This document shows positions 27,819 to 36,943 of a stretch of DNA of 64,000 nucleotides, piece by piece. The first letter of the stretch is position 1. The number at the start of each line of letters is the position of its first letter. The DNA is from Phycisphaerae bacterium (GTDB lineage: Bacteria > Planctomycetota > Phycisphaerae > Tepidisphaerales > Tepidisphaeraceae). The position numbers were made by a program, and so were the translations under genes. The DNA lies in NCBI GenBank assembly GCA_025924315.1, contig JAICIO010000004.1:1-64000 (forward strand). Direction: 5' to 3'. The notes beneath the pieces were generated by a model. The model saw only the letters and a list, made by a program, of their open reading frames with translations. It was not told where the DNA came from and ran no database searches.

Positions 27819-29711
27819 ATGAAGCGCCCATATCGTCCTTCGCCCGCCGCCATCACCTGGACTCTCGCGCTCTCGACCAGCTTCGCGGCTTCCGCGGGAA
27901 TCGCGCGAGCCGACATCTACCAATGGGAGTACGTCAACCCCGCTGATCCGACGCGAGGCAAGCAGGAGAGCACAACCCTCTGTCCCGACGGCGCGGGCGC
28001 GAACGTCGCGCAGGCCACGGATCTTTCCAACCGCAACCTCATCAAGGCATACATGATCGATTTCGACCTTTCGGCCGTTGGAATTTACAGCGATTACGAT
28101 GGTGAATTCATCGGGGAAGACGGGTCAAACCTGATGAGCGTGAACCTCAGTCAGGCCGATCTCACAAACGCGAACCTTGGCGGCGCGACGCTGACGAACG
28201 TCAATTTCACCGCCGCCGAGATACGCGGCGCAAACTTGGCCGCCCAGCTCTATCCGGGCAGCGGCGCCGGGACCGGAATCAGTGTCGCGCAGCTGGCGTC
28301 CACGTCCAGCTACCAGGCCCACGATCTCACGGGAGTGGGGCTGGCGTACTGCGGGCTCGACGGGATCGATCTTTCCAATCAGAACCTCACGACCGCCAGC
28401 TTGCTCGGTTGCAGCTTGAAGAATGCTCTCCTCACTCAAGCGAAGCTCGTCGGAACATCGTTGGAAGGGGCCAACCTTGCCGGGGCGAACCTCACTGGCG
28501 CCGATGCATTTGCCGCAGATTTCGGCGGCGCGAACCTGACCAATGCGAACCTTAGCCAGACCAAGCTCCAGGCTTACATGCTCACTGCGACGGTAACGGG
28601 AGCCAACTTCACCGGCGCCGACATCCACGAAGCGATCCTGCCCATCGGTTTCACCGCCACACAACTCTATTCCACAGCCAGCTACCAGAACCACGACTTG
28701 ACCAACATTGTGCTATCCGGCGATTCGACGCAGTGGAACTTCGCGAACCAAGACCTTACGAACGCGAGCCTGTCCGCCTCCACGGTAACGAATGCGAACT
28801 TCACTGGCGCGACCGTGCGCGGGGCGGACCTGCCCTACGGTTTCACCCCGGCTCAGCTTTACTCCACGGGTAGCTACCAGGTCCGCGACTTGCGCGGGAT
28901 CAGACTGGCCGGCTTGTTTAACGGGACGAACTTGACGGGACAAAACCTCGCCGGCGCATTGTTCAATGGGTTCTGGAACAATTGCAATTTCAGTCATTCG
29001 AACCTTACCGGCGCTGGCTTCTCTGCCACGCCGCTCGCCAATTCCGATTTCACCGAGGCCGATCTCACGCTTGCGCTGGTGGGCCGCGGTTTGAATGGGA
29101 CTGACATGACGGGAACGAATTTCAGTCACGCCAATCTAGTCAACAGCAATTTCGAGCAGGTCGATCTAACCAATGCCATCCTTACGGCGGCCGACGCACG
29201 CGGCGCGGTGGGACTGCTTCCGCCGCCTTCGACCAACCTGATTCGGCCCGACGGACACATTGCCGGCCTTGATCTCGTCGCTCGCGCGTGGCTGCTCGTC
29301 CGCAATTACGAAGGCAACCCGACCGCTTCGCCGTCACCGACGGGCCCGATTCCCATCGTTGTCGATCAGCACTTCACCGCCAAGTCCACCGGCACATTGA
29401 AGATGCTCTTCGATGCCGACGCCTGGGTTTCCACCATCTCCTTCGACCCCGGCATTCCGGTCGCGCTCGGCGGCACGTTGCAACTCGACTTCGCCACCGA
29501 CGTGGATGTGGCCAGTCAGTTGGGCCGAACGATCGACGTGTTCGACTGGAGAGGCGTCACGCCGACCGGCACGTTCAACATTCAAAGCCCGTACGCATGG
29601 GACACGTCCAAGCTCTACACCACGGGTGAAATCACGCTCGTGCCGGAACCAACGAGCCTGGGATTACTTGTGCTGGCGATGCCGGCGCTGCTCGCTCGCC
29701 GCCGTCGCTGA
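27819..29711 (+). CDS. Pentapeptide-repeat protein with PEP-CTERM sorting signal
   Basis: A 630-residue exported protein. A signal peptide (ALSTSFAASAGIARA) precedes a pentapeptide-repeat solenoid of A(N/D)LXX units, for example ANLAGANLTGADAFAADFGG. The solenoid is interrupted by a longer unit that recurs three times with the core QLYSTASYQNHDL (variants ASTSSYQAHDL, YSTGSYQVRDL), a super-repeat of roughly 75 residues. After it comes a beta-sandwich region and a C-terminal PEP-CTERM: VPEPTSLGLLVLAMPALLAR and a basic tail. AGGAGG lies seven bases before ATG 27819. It follows the kinase gene by 265 bases in which no other gene is seen. It is likely exported by an exosortase-type route; its function is unknown. 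Confidence 0.9.
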   Translation: MKRPYRPSPAAITWTLALSTSFAASAGIARADIYQWEYVNPADPTRGKQESTTLCPDGAGANVAQATDLSNRNLIKAYMIDFDLSAVGIYSDYDGEFIGEDGSNLMSVNLSQADLTNANLGGATLTNVNFTAAEIRGANLAAQLYPGSGAGTGISVAQLASTSSYQAHDLTGVGLAYCGLDGIDLSNQNLTTASLLGCSLKNALLTQAKLVGTSLEGANLAGANLTGADAFAADFGGANLTNANLSQTKLQAYMLTATVTGANFTGADIHEAILPIGFTATQLYSTASYQNHDLTNIVLSGDSTQWNFANQDLTNASLSASTVTNANFTGATVRGADLPYGFTPAQLYSTGSYQVRDLRGIRLAGLFNGTNLTGQNLAGALFNGFWNNCNFSHSNLTGAGFSATPLANSDFTEADLTLALVGRGLNGTDMTGTNFSHANLVNSNFEQVDLTNAILTAADARGAVGLLPPPSTNLIRPDGHIAGLDLVARAWLLVRNYEGNPTASPSPTGPIPIVVDQHFTAKSTGTLKMLFDADAWVSTISFDPGIPVALGGTLQLDFATDVDVASQLGRTIDVFDWRGVTPTGTFNIQSPYAWDTSKLYTTGEITLVPEPTSLGLLVLAMPALLARRRR

Positions 29712-29963
29712 AGATGAAGAGAGAACTCGCCGGCTTAAATGCGCCGACTGCTGCCGAAGATGGCTGGTGCAGCGCATGAGGCAAACTCCGCGGAGACGCT
29801 GCGCTGGTGAGAAGTTCAACTCGTCCCCTTCTCTGCCCCATCCCTTTCAACGACGGCGGTCGCGTGACTACGGGTGATGACTGCACCAACCGCGATTCCG
29901 AGGACCATTTACGCGCGGCATGCGGCGGAATCCAAAGCACTTGCATCGCGTGAAATCAGGAAA

Positions 29964-30050
29964 CGGAGAGGGGGAGATTCGAACTCCCGCTACCCTTGCG
30001 GGCAGACCGGTTTTCGAAACCGGCGCATTCAACCACTCTGCCACCTCTCC
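29964..30050 (-). tRNA. tRNA-Ser (CGA anticodon)
   Basis: An 87-base cloverleaf on the minus strand. The acceptor GGAGAGG pairs with CCTCTCC with discriminator G. The D-arm is GCAGAGTGGTTGAATGC, the anticodon stem-loop CCGGTTTCGAAAACCGG has anticodon CGA, there is a long variable arm CTGCCCGCAAGGGTAG, and the T-arm GGGAGTTCGAATCTCCC. The long variable arm and G discriminator are Ser features. No CCA is encoded. Confidence 0.96.
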
Positions 30051-30172
30051 GGGTGGACGGAAAACAGTAGCCGATCTGGACGCTTCCGTCAAAGCGATGG
30101 AAATGGAGCGGCGACGCATCCGACGAAGGTCCTATTGCGGCCGTCGTGTGCAAAAGAGTAATCCTTTTGAAG

Positions 30173-31519
30173 ATGATGCGACGGACTCTCGAATCTGTGT
30201 TTCTGCTGTTAATCGTCGCAGCGATGGCGGGGTGTGAAAGCAAGTTTTGGCTGATGCCTACGCCGAATTTGTACACGCGGGGGGATGTCGATCCGTTTCC
30301 GAACGTTCCGCCGGAGCTTCAGAACAATCACGTCGAAGTTCTGTATCTGACCGATCGCAAACCAGAGCCGTCGAAAGATCCGAACGACACTTCACCACAC
30401 TACGGCTACAAGCGTTCGCGGTCGGTGGCGTTTGGCGTTGCAAACGTAGACATCGGGGAGAATCTGTCGTGGGACAAACTCGAGGCCGTTAGCCGCACGA
30501 AGGAGCGCGAGGAGCGCATTCCGCTGCGCGTGACGAAGACGACCGAGATCGTGCGGTTTCCCGAAACGCCGAGAATTCTGAGCGCGATCGCGCCGTTTCA
30601 GCCTGCGACCGCACCCACGACCGCGGCGACGCAAATGCAGGCGGAGCTCGATAAGGACATGAAGCTGGTGTACGGCGAACTCTCGGCGAGGTTGGCGAAA
30701 TCACCATCGAAGGAAGTGTTCGTCTTCGTTCACGGTTACAACAACGACTTCGACTATTCAGTGATGACGATCGCGCAGCTGTGGCACTTTCTGGGCCGCC
30801 GTGGCGTGGCGATCGCGTATTCATGGCCGGCGGGTGCCTCCGGACTGCTGCGTGGATATACGTACGATCGCGAGAGCAGTGAATTCACGGTGTATCACTT
30901 CAAGGAGATGATTCGCGCGATCGCGGATTGTCCGGATGTGAAGAAGATCAACATCATCTGTCACAGCCGCGGAACGGGCGTGGTGGTTTCGGGACTTGCA
31001 GAACTGCACATGGAAATCGGCGGCTCCGGTCGATCGACGCGCGACGTGCTGAAGCTCGGATCACTGGTGCTGGCGGCGCCGGATCTCGATCTGGATGTGC
31101 TGATCCAGCGCGCGGTGACGGTGCGTCTCGGGCTCGTGCCGGAGCGCACGACGGTTTACGCATGCGCGAAGGACAAGGCGCTGAGCATCTCGAACTGGCT
31201 CTTCAGCGGAACGAGTCGGCTTGGCGCAATTCGGTCGAACATGTTTCAGCCGGACGAACTGCAAATGCTGCGAAGCTCGAAGACGGTGCAGTTCGTCGAT
31301 GCGCAGATCTCCGATCCGGGACCGTACGGGCACAGTTACTTCCACGCGAATCCGGCGGTCAGCTCCGATCTCATTCTGCTGATGCGGTATCACTGCCCGC
31401 CGGGTGCGGAGTATGGCCGGCCGCTTCGTGCGGATAAGAATGGGTTTTGGGTGATCGACGACAAGTATCCGGCGCCTACGACACAACCGCTCGTCGACGA
31501 CGTGGGAGTAAGTCGTTGA
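30173..31519 (+). CDS. Alpha/beta hydrolase of the DUF900 type, lipoprotein
   Basis: A 448-residue putative serine hydrolase anchored by lipid. The N-terminus MMRRTLESVFLLLIVAAMAG runs into Cys21 in an AMAGC lipobox. The core has the DUF900 pattern: a strand with EVLYLTDRKPEP, then VFVFVHGYNNDFDYSVM, a Trp-containing AIAYSWPAGASGL, and the nucleophile elbow IICHSRGTGV with Ser. A catalytic Asp region is expected near SLVLAAPDLDLDVL and a His near YGHSYFHANP. ATG 30173 was preferred to an upstream GTG because it begins just before the signal helix. Its 3' end overlaps the convergent murJ gene by 44 bases. Substrate unknown. Confidence 0.88.
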   Translation: MMRRTLESVFLLLIVAAMAGCESKFWLMPTPNLYTRGDVDPFPNVPPELQNNHVEVLYLTDRKPEPSKDPNDTSPHYGYKRSRSVAFGVANVDIGENLSWDKLEAVSRTKEREERIPLRVTKTTEIVRFPETPRILSAIAPFQPATAPTTAATQMQAELDKDMKLVYGELSARLAKSPSKEVFVFVHGYNNDFDYSVMTIAQLWHFLGRRGVAIAYSWPAGASGLLRGYTYDRESSEFTVYHFKEMIRAIADCPDVKKINIICHSRGTGVVVSGLAELHMEIGGSGRSTRDVLKLGSLVLAAPDLDLDVLIQRAVTVRLGLVPERTTVYACAKDKALSISNWLFSGTSRLGAIRSNMFQPDELQMLRSSKTVQFVDAQISDPGPYGHSYFHANPAVSSDLILLMRYHCPPGAEYGRPLRADKNGFWVIDDKYPAPTTQPLVDDVGVSR

Positions 31520-33212
31520 TGACGTTCATCCCCATCGCTGCGCAAAGCCCGAAGTAAACGCCGCCGCCGAGCGTCATCAACTCGACCAGTTGAATCGCCC
31601 AGATGATCTTCCGCTCGCCATGCGGATAGAGGCGCGTGTGTTGGAGGGCGACGCAGGCGATCCACATTGCGGCGCTGGCGATGAGCATTTTGGCGATGGG
31701 ACCGAAGCTGCGGCGGAGGTTCATGCCACCGACACGCCGATCGAGCATCCACAACATAATGACGGCCTGAATCGCGAAGCTCACCAGCGTGCCCACCGCC
31801 ATTCCGCTTTCGCGCAGGCCGGTCCAGAGCAGCGGGAGTTCGATGATCGTGTTGATCGTGAGATTGACGATTCCCCAGATCAGCGGAGTCATCGTGTCGT
31901 GGAGCGCGTAGTACGCGCGGTTGAGGATCTGCTGCAGGCTGAAGGCCCAGATCGCGGCGCTGTAGATCGCGGTGGAGAGCGCGACCCATTTTGTGTCCTC
32001 GTAAGTGAAGTGTCCGCGTTCGAAAAGAAAACGGATCGCGGGATATCGTACGACGATCATGCCGACCGAGGCGGGAAGGCCGATGAAGAGGCTTGCTTCA
32101 ACGCCGTGGCGGAGGACGTTTTTGAAATCGTCGGGGATGGAGCGCTTGGCCGCTTTCGAAGTCGGAAGCGCATCGCTGCTCAGCTTTGGAAAGATCGCGG
32201 TGGCGAGCGCGATCGCGAAAACGCCAAGGGGGAATTGGTACATGAACTGCGCCCAGTTCAACCGCGCGGCAGCGCCCTCGGCCATGGGATACTTGATCAC
32301 GTGACCGAAGAGGCTGAAGGTTGAATGGCCTTCGCCTTCTGCAAGGATGAACGAGATCCCTTTGTCGAGCACGACGCTCACCTGCATCACGCCGGCGCCG
32401 AGCGCCACCGGGAGCGTCATCCAGAGCATCTTGCGAATCGCGGGCGTCCAGAGATGCAGAATGAAGCGGAAGCGGAAGCCGACCGCGTAAAGCGACGGTA
32501 ACAGCATGGCGATTTGAATCACGCCGGCGACGAGGACGGAGATCGACAGCCATCGTACGCCGGCGATCTGGCCGGCTTCGGTTCGCAGATCGAACCATCG
32601 CGCTGCCACGATAATCGCGATGATGAGACAGAGGTTTGAGACGATCGACGTCGCGGTGATGGCGACAAATCGAAGATGCACCTGAAGGATCGCGCCGAGG
32701 AAGGCGGTTCCGCAGATCAGCAGAACGTACGGCAGCATGATGATCGTCAGCTTCACCGCGAGCAGGTAGTCCGCCCGCATGTGCACGAAGAGCAGTGCGA
32801 AGAGCACAAGCTCGCCGACGATCGTTAACGCAATCAAAATCCCGCAGAGCAGGTTGACACTGGCGACGGCGAAGTCCTTGGCGGTGACTTCGCCGCTGGT
32901 GTCGCCGGTTTCCTCCCGCTTGATGGCCTGGGCGTAGAGCGGAATGAACGCCGCGGAGAGTGCGCCTTCGCCCAACAACTTGCGGAAGAGATTGGGGACG
33001 GTGAACGCGACGGTGAAGGCGGACCAGATTGTGCCCGCGCCGAAATAATTGGCGGCGATGCTTTCGCGAGCCATGCCGAGAATTCGGCTGATGAACGTAA
33101 TGACGCCGATGAGCTTGGCGTGAAAGACGAATGATTTCGTCGTGCCAACCGAGCGCTTCGGCTCCGCCGGCGCTGCTGGCACAAATGAGAGTGATACCGC
33201 TTGATCGGACAT
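31476..33212 (-). CDS. murJ: Lipid II flippase MurJ
   Basis: A MATE-like flippase of about 578 residues with 14 predicted helices that moves the peptidoglycan precursor lipid II across the membrane. Signature parts are ITFISRILGMARESIAANYF near the N-terminus with the conserved Arg in the first helix, FTVPNLFRKLLGEGALSAAF and the IPLYAQ that follows, and a late QILNRAYYALHDTMTPLIWG. Its presence supports peptidoglycan synthesis in this planctomycete. ATG 33212 is chosen for AAGGA five bases upstream; a start at 33242 lies in a palindrome. It follows the thiE fusion gene on the same strand and overlaps the convergent DUF900 gene at its 3' end. Confidence 0.95.
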   Translation of the reverse strand: MSDQAVSLSFVPAAPAEPKRSVGTTKSFVFHAKLIGVITFISRILGMARESIAANYFGAGTIWSAFTVAFTVPNLFRKLLGEGALSAAFIPLYAQAIKREETGDTSGEVTAKDFAVASVNLLCGILIALTIVGELVLFALLFVHMRADYLLAVKLTIIMLPYVLLICGTAFLGAILQVHLRFVAITATSIVSNLCLIIAIIVAARWFDLRTEAGQIAGVRWLSISVLVAGVIQIAMLLPSLYAVGFRFRFILHLWTPAIRKMLWMTLPVALGAGVMQVSVVLDKGISFILAEGEGHSTFSLFGHVIKYPMAEGAAARLNWAQFMYQFPLGVFAIALATAIFPKLSSDALPTSKAAKRSIPDDFKNVLRHGVEASLFIGLPASVGMIVVRYPAIRFLFERGHFTYEDTKWVALSTAIYSAAIWAFSLQQILNRAYYALHDTMTPLIWGIVNLTINTIIELPLLWTGLRESGMAVGTLVSFAIQAVIMLWMLDRRVGGMNLRRSFGPIAKMLIASAAMWIACVALQHTRLYPHGERKIIWAIQLVELMTLGGGVYFGLCAAMGMNVINDLLPRRRRAVVS

Positions 33213-33233
33213 CCGTTTCCTTGATCGTTCAGA

Positions 33234-33255
33234 CAGTGCCACTTAAGTGGCACTG
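33234..33255. repeat. Perfect 22-base palindrome at the thiE stop codon
   Basis: CAGTGCCACTT followed directly by its exact reverse complement. It contains the TAA stop of the thiE fusion gene and lies 22 bases upstream of the murJ start. It could be a repeat unit, a terminator-like stem or a binding site; there is no T-run. Confidence 0.8.
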
Positions 33256-34304
33256 CCGGTGGAGAGGGTATTTCGCTTCACTTGTTCCTTCAACGTACGC
33301 GCGGCCTCTTTCGCGTTTTCACAACTGATCACCGAAGCGGTCACCGCGACGGCGCGCAGGCCGGTGGACAGGACTTCATCGACATTTTCAGGGGTGATGC
33401 CCGCAATTGCGACCGCCGGAGTGCTGATTTCGCCAGCGACTTGGCGCGCGTAGGCGAGGCCGGGGAGGAAATCTCTCGTTTTTGTGGTGCTTTTGTAGAT
33501 CGGGCCGACGCCGATGTAGTCGGCGCCGCCTTCGACGGCTTTTCTTGCCTGGGCGAGGTCGTGCGTGCTGACGCCGAGGATTTTGTTTCGGCCCAGGAGT
33601 TTGCGGGCTTCGGTCGCGGGAAGATCATTTTGGCCGACGTGGAGGCCGTCGGCGTCGCTGAGCATCGCGATGTCGGCGCGGTCGTTGATGATGGAGATTA
33701 CGTTGTGCTGGCGACACAGGTGGACGAGCTGTTTGGCGCGGTTGAGAAGTTCACCTGATTCAAGGTCCTTTTCGCGCAATTGGAGGCAATCGGCGCCGCC
33801 TTCGATGGCCTCCTTTGCGACCTCGAGCCAGTTTTTCCTGCATAGCGACTCGGTGATCAAGACGTAGAGGCGAACGGACGCGAAATCGCAAGCGATCGGA
33901 CGAAGCGTCGCTGCGATGCGGCGCTCGAGCTCATAAAAGCGATATCGAAGTCTCTCGATTCGTGAGGCGGCCGGCGCATCTTCCGTCTTCAGAAACTCTT
34001 CGATCGTGCGCAGCGCTTCTCCCAATCGTTTCCCTGCTGCGGTCACGACATGATTGATGTCTTCTCTGCTCGTTTCTGCCGTTGTTTTGTTCACGGTTCC
34101 GACGTCACCGGGGGTGTCGCGGTGGAGGATGGCATCATCGAGGAAAGGCCGCAAGATCTCGGCGAAATCGTGCCTTAGTTGCTTGAGCGACGCGCAGAGG
34201 GCGTCGCTGTTCAGGACGAAGCGCGCGTAGTCTTCGATCACGCGCAGGGCTTCGCGGGCGCGGTTGGCGTTGGCGTCGATCACTCGCAATGTGGCTGGGT
34301 TCAT
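33243..34304 (-). CDS. thiE: ThiD2-ThiE fusion, thiamine phosphate synthase
   Basis: A 353-residue two-domain protein of thiamine synthesis. The N-terminal 140 residues match the ThiD2 domain (RVIDANANRAREALRVIED, then LKQLRHDFAEIL, and HVVTAAGKRLGEALRTIEEF), a helical domain linked to hydroxymethylpyrimidine phosphate metabolism. From about residue 145 the ThiE barrel follows: LQLREKD, IINDRADIAMLSDADGLHVG, GVSTHDLAQARKAVEGGADY, GPIYKSTTK and VAIAGITPENV, with the pyrophosphate- and thiazole-binding loops intact. The start ATG 34304 fits the family N-terminus. No TPP riboswitch could be recognised in the roughly 50 bases between the start and the hairpin upstream. It may be co-transcribed with murJ. 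Confidence 0.94.
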   Translation of the reverse strand: MNPATLRVIDANANRAREALRVIEDYARFVLNSDALCASLKQLRHDFAEILRPFLDDAILHRDTPGDVGTVNKTTAETSREDINHVVTAAGKRLGEALRTIEEFLKTEDAPAASRIERLRYRFYELERRIAATLRPIACDFASVRLYVLITESLCRKNWLEVAKEAIEGGADCLQLREKDLESGELLNRAKQLVHLCRQHNVISIINDRADIAMLSDADGLHVGQNDLPATEARKLLGRNKILGVSTHDLAQARKAVEGGADYIGVGPIYKSTTKTRDFLPGLAYARQVAGEISTPAVAIAGITPENVDEVLSTGLRAVAVTASVISCENAKEAARTLKEQVKRNTLSTGSAT

Positions 34305-34353
34305 GAAATGGCCCGCGAAGGGTCGATTATAGGACCGACGGGGCTTCTCGCCA

Positions 34354-34425
34354 CGTTTAGCCCCCGCGGCCACGCGGGGGTCTTCGCGCGAAGCCAAACC
34401 CCCGCGTGGCCGCGGGGGCTAAACG
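34354..34425. repeat. Intergenic hairpin, TTTAGCCCCCGCGGCCACGC type
   Basis: The arms from 34354 (CGTTTAGCCCCCGCGGCCAC) and the exact reverse complement ending at 34425 give a stem of about 29 bases. It lies between the divergently transcribed thiE fusion and DNA methyltransferase genes, so it is not a simple terminator. A similar but not identical element is at 52021-52100. Confidence 0.88.
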
Positions 34426-34551
34426 AACATGAATCGACGAAAGCTTGCGTTCAAGGTCGGACTCGAAGCGCTGAAGCGGAATCGTGGAAAAGGTGTGCGA
34501 ACTTCGCGCACGATTTGCGCGATCCGTCCAAATCTGTACAATCGCGACGGA

Positions 34552-35487
34552 ATGCCGGAAACGAACCAAATCATTCAGGGCGATTCGATTCAGATCCTTG
34601 ATGAAGGGCCCGAGGCATGGGTCGATCTGTGCTTTGCGGATCCCCCGTTCAACATCGGCTACCTGTATCACGGTTACGACGATCAGAAGGACGTCGACGA
34701 GTACCTGGATTTCAGCGAGAAATGGATGCGCGCGGTGTATCGCGCGCTGAAGCCCAACGGCTCATTTTACCTGGCGATTGGCGACGAATTCGCGGCGGAC
34801 CTCGCGGTGATTGCGCGTCGGAAGATCGGTTTCCACATGCGGAACTGGATCATCTGGCATTACACGTTCGGTCAGCAGACGAAAAAAATGTTCGCCAAGA
34901 GCCACACACATATTCTGTATTTCACGAAACAGAAGCCGGTGGCGGGGGAGGAGAAGTTCACCTTCAATGCGGACGCGGTGCGCGTGGCGAGCGCGCGGCA
35001 GACGACCTACGGCGACAAGCGGGCGAATTCGAAGGGCAAACTGCCGGACGACACGTGGTTTTTGCGTCCGCAGGAAGCGGCGCCGCACGGATATTTCGAG
35101 CCGGGATTCGACGTGTGGAACGAATCGCGCGTTTGCGGAACCTTCAAGGAGCGCGAAGGGTGGCACGGATGCCAGATGCCGATCGGTGTGCTCGATCGGA
35201 TCATCAAGGCTTCGAGCAATTTGGGCGACGTCGTGCTTGATCCGTTCAACGGCAGCGGGACAACAGTCGTGTCGGCGGCGCTGCTTGGGCGGCGGTATGT
35301 GGGGATCGATCAGTCCGAAGAGTACGTCGGGTACGCTCGAAAGCGTCTCGAGCACGCGCTGGAACACGCGAAAAAGAACGGTGCTGCTCCGCAGATTGAC
35401 GGAAAGCGCGCGTCACGCGTATTGACTCCGACGGATGCGTTCGGGCGTCCGCGCGTGGCCCGGCGCGGAACCGCGAAGACGGCGTAA
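34552..35487 (+). CDS. Orphan beta-class DNA methyltransferase
   Basis: A 311-residue site-specific adenine-N6 or cytosine-N4 methyltransferase. The catalytic motif FADPPFNIGYLYHGYDDQ (DPPF at about residues 30-33) is near the N-terminus and the AdoMet motif DVVLDPFNGSGTTVVSAALL near the C-terminus. That order places it in the beta (N6_N4_Mtase, PF01555-like) class. The region between, including GFHMRNWIIWHYTFGQQTKK and WNESRVCGTFKEREGWHGCQ, holds the likely target-recognition part. The C-terminal tail is basic. No restriction endonuclease gene is near, so it looks like a solitary methyltransferase. ATG 34552 is chosen because the upstream in-frame extension begins next to a hairpin repeat and has no conserved content. 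Confidence 0.9.
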   Translation: MPETNQIIQGDSIQILDEGPEAWVDLCFADPPFNIGYLYHGYDDQKDVDEYLDFSEKWMRAVYRALKPNGSFYLAIGDEFAADLAVIARRKIGFHMRNWIIWHYTFGQQTKKMFAKSHTHILYFTKQKPVAGEEKFTFNADAVRVASARQTTYGDKRANSKGKLPDDTWFLRPQEAAPHGYFEPGFDVWNESRVCGTFKEREGWHGCQMPIGVLDRIIKASSNLGDVVLDPFNGSGTTVVSAALLGRRYVGIDQSEEYVGYARKRLEHALEHAKKNGAAPQIDGKRASRVLTPTDAFGRPRVARRGTAKTA

Positions 35488-35708
35488 TGCCCTACACCTC
35501 CGGGATTTTCAATAATCCTGCTTTAGAGAATAAAGTTTTGCAGCCGATCGTTTGGAATAGATAGTCAGGCCACGGGCGGCCTGAACGGTCGTCGCGTTCC
35601 TATTACCTGACAAAAAGCAGATAGACAAAAAAACGGAAAAAAGTAGGCGCGGCCCTATGAATCGATTAGGATCGTTCGCCAAGTCTCTTCTAGCTGAGGG
35701 AGCTCTTC

Positions 35709-36767
35709 ATGTCTAAGCGTCGTATGGGCTTTACGTTGGTGGAACTGCTGGTGGTGATTGGCATCATCGCGGTTCTTGTCTCTATGTTGCTGCCGGTTTT
35801 GGGTAAGGCGCGACAGGCCGCTCAGACGGCGCAGTGCCTCTCCAATCTCAAACAGTTCGCGAATGCGGACGCAATTTACGTCAACGAATGGAAGGGCTGG
35901 CACGTCCCGGCGATGCAGGATAAGGCGGGCCCTCGCGCGGACGGCACGGTCGTCGATAGCACGCCGGCCAACTCGAACGCCCGCTCGTGGGCGGGAAATC
36001 GGGTCTTCCGTAAATACCTGAATCTACCGATCATTGAGAGTGATACGCCGGGTACTGGAACAGCGTCGGCAGTTCAGGCCGGCATTCATGGCATGCCGAT
36101 CAATTTCCTCTGCCCGACGGCACTTCGCCTGCAGACAAGCTTCCAGCCTTCAACCGGCGGACCTGGCTTGTACACGACGGTGAACTCCTATGGGATGAAC
36201 GTGACAGGAGTGGACTATCCGCCGGCGCCGAGCGTTTCGGGTGGCGGCGCTCGCGATGGCGTGACCGATCCGACTGTCACGACCTACGTTTACCCACTCG
36301 GCTCGACCCCGCCGGGACCGACGACCGATGGCACGCCGGGCTATGGCTTCCACGGCTACAAGGCCGCGCAAGTCCGCAACTCGTCAAACAAGATCATGTT
36401 CGCCGATTCGCAAGGTTCGCTGCTGATCAACAAGAACGGCGCGATCGCCGCACACGGCCCGGATCGCAACGGATACAGCTGGTATCCGGTGGGTGGATTT
36501 GAAACCGTCACCGACGATAAGCCCCGCATCACCGACAACATTGTGATCGGTGAAGGTGGCAGCGGCAGCAGCAATATCAATGGCATCGTCTTCTGGGAAG
36601 CGGATCGCAACATCGCCTACCGGCACAACAAGTGCGCGAACATCGTGTTCTTCGATGGACATGGCGAAACAGTGCGCTTCGATCGAGTTCGCCGAATCGT
36701 GAACGAGTCGTCGTTCACCACGAACAATACCTCGCCGCAGGACACGTATTGGGTAGTGCTCAAGTAA
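35709..36767 (+). CDS. Pseudopilin-like protein 1 of the tandem array (H-X9-DG type)
   Basis: First of six consecutive pseudopilin-like genes on this strand; 352 residues. The seven-residue leader MSKRRMG is followed by [20 protein letters not shown], with Glu at +5 after the processed Phe. The next segment [20 protein letters not shown] is shared with all members. A hallmark [12 protein letters not shown] follows, then a variable middle and [14 protein letters not shown]. The C-terminal [15 protein letters not shown] gives the H-X9-DG pattern. It is closest to member 4 (39440-40489), sharing [21 protein letters not shown] and the SPQD tail motif. The family is thought to use the type II secretion/type IV pilus route in planctomycetes, with unknown roles. 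It follows 221 bases of A-rich non-coding DNA after the methyltransferase gene. Confidence 0.92.
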   Translation: MSKRRMGFTLVELLVVIGIIAVLVSMLLPVLGKARQAAQTAQCLSNLKQFANADAIYVNEWKGWHVPAMQDKAGPRADGTVVDSTPANSNARSWAGNRVFRKYLNLPIIESDTPGTGTASAVQAGIHGMPINFLCPTALRLQTSFQPSTGGPGLYTTVNSYGMNVTGVDYPPAPSVSGGGARDGVTDPTVTTYVYPLGSTPPGPTTDGTPGYGFHGYKAAQVRNSSNKIMFADSQGSLLINKNGAIAAHGPDRNGYSWYPVGGFETVTDDKPRITDNIVIGEGGSGSSNINGIVFWEADRNIAYRHNKCANIVFFDGHGETVRFDRVRRIVNESSFTTNNTSPQDTYWVVLK

Positions 36768-36802
36768 GCTTCCGGTAGGGTCGTCAGCCATCGCAAATGT
36801 TG

Positions 36803-36842
36803 AAAAAAGCGTATGCAACTTAAACGTTGCATACGCTTTTTT
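36803..36842 (+). terminator. Intrinsic terminator after pseudopilin 1
   Basis: The stem AGCGTATGCAAC / GTTGCATACGCT with loop TTAAAC is flanked by an A-run and followed by TTTTTT, so it could work in both directions. It lies 36 bases after the stop. Confidence 0.9.
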
Positions 36843-36870
36843 GCTTGGAATAGCGTCGATTGTTTGGTAG

Positions 36871-36898
36871 TTGACATGTTAAGTGAAAGGCGCAAAAT
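36871..36898 (+). promoter_or_regulatory. Candidate sigma-70 promoter of pseudopilin 2
   Basis: TTGACA at 36871-36876 (6 of 6), a 16-base spacer and CAAAAT at 36893-36898 (4 of 6) lie about 45 bases upstream of ATG 36944 and directly after the terminator of gene 1. Confidence 0.45.
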
Positions 36899-36943
36899 CG
36901 ATTGCGCTCGATGATGTTCCAAGAACCTTGCTGCGAGGAAACG

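Noticed and set aside
29868-30276. Small frames across the tRNA-Ser gene
   Set aside because: They are translations of the tRNA itself and its flanks; the cloverleaf explains the sequence.
34305-34354. TPP riboswitch upstream of the thiE fusion
   Set aside because: Too little space before the hairpin and no THI-box-like conserved words could be seen.
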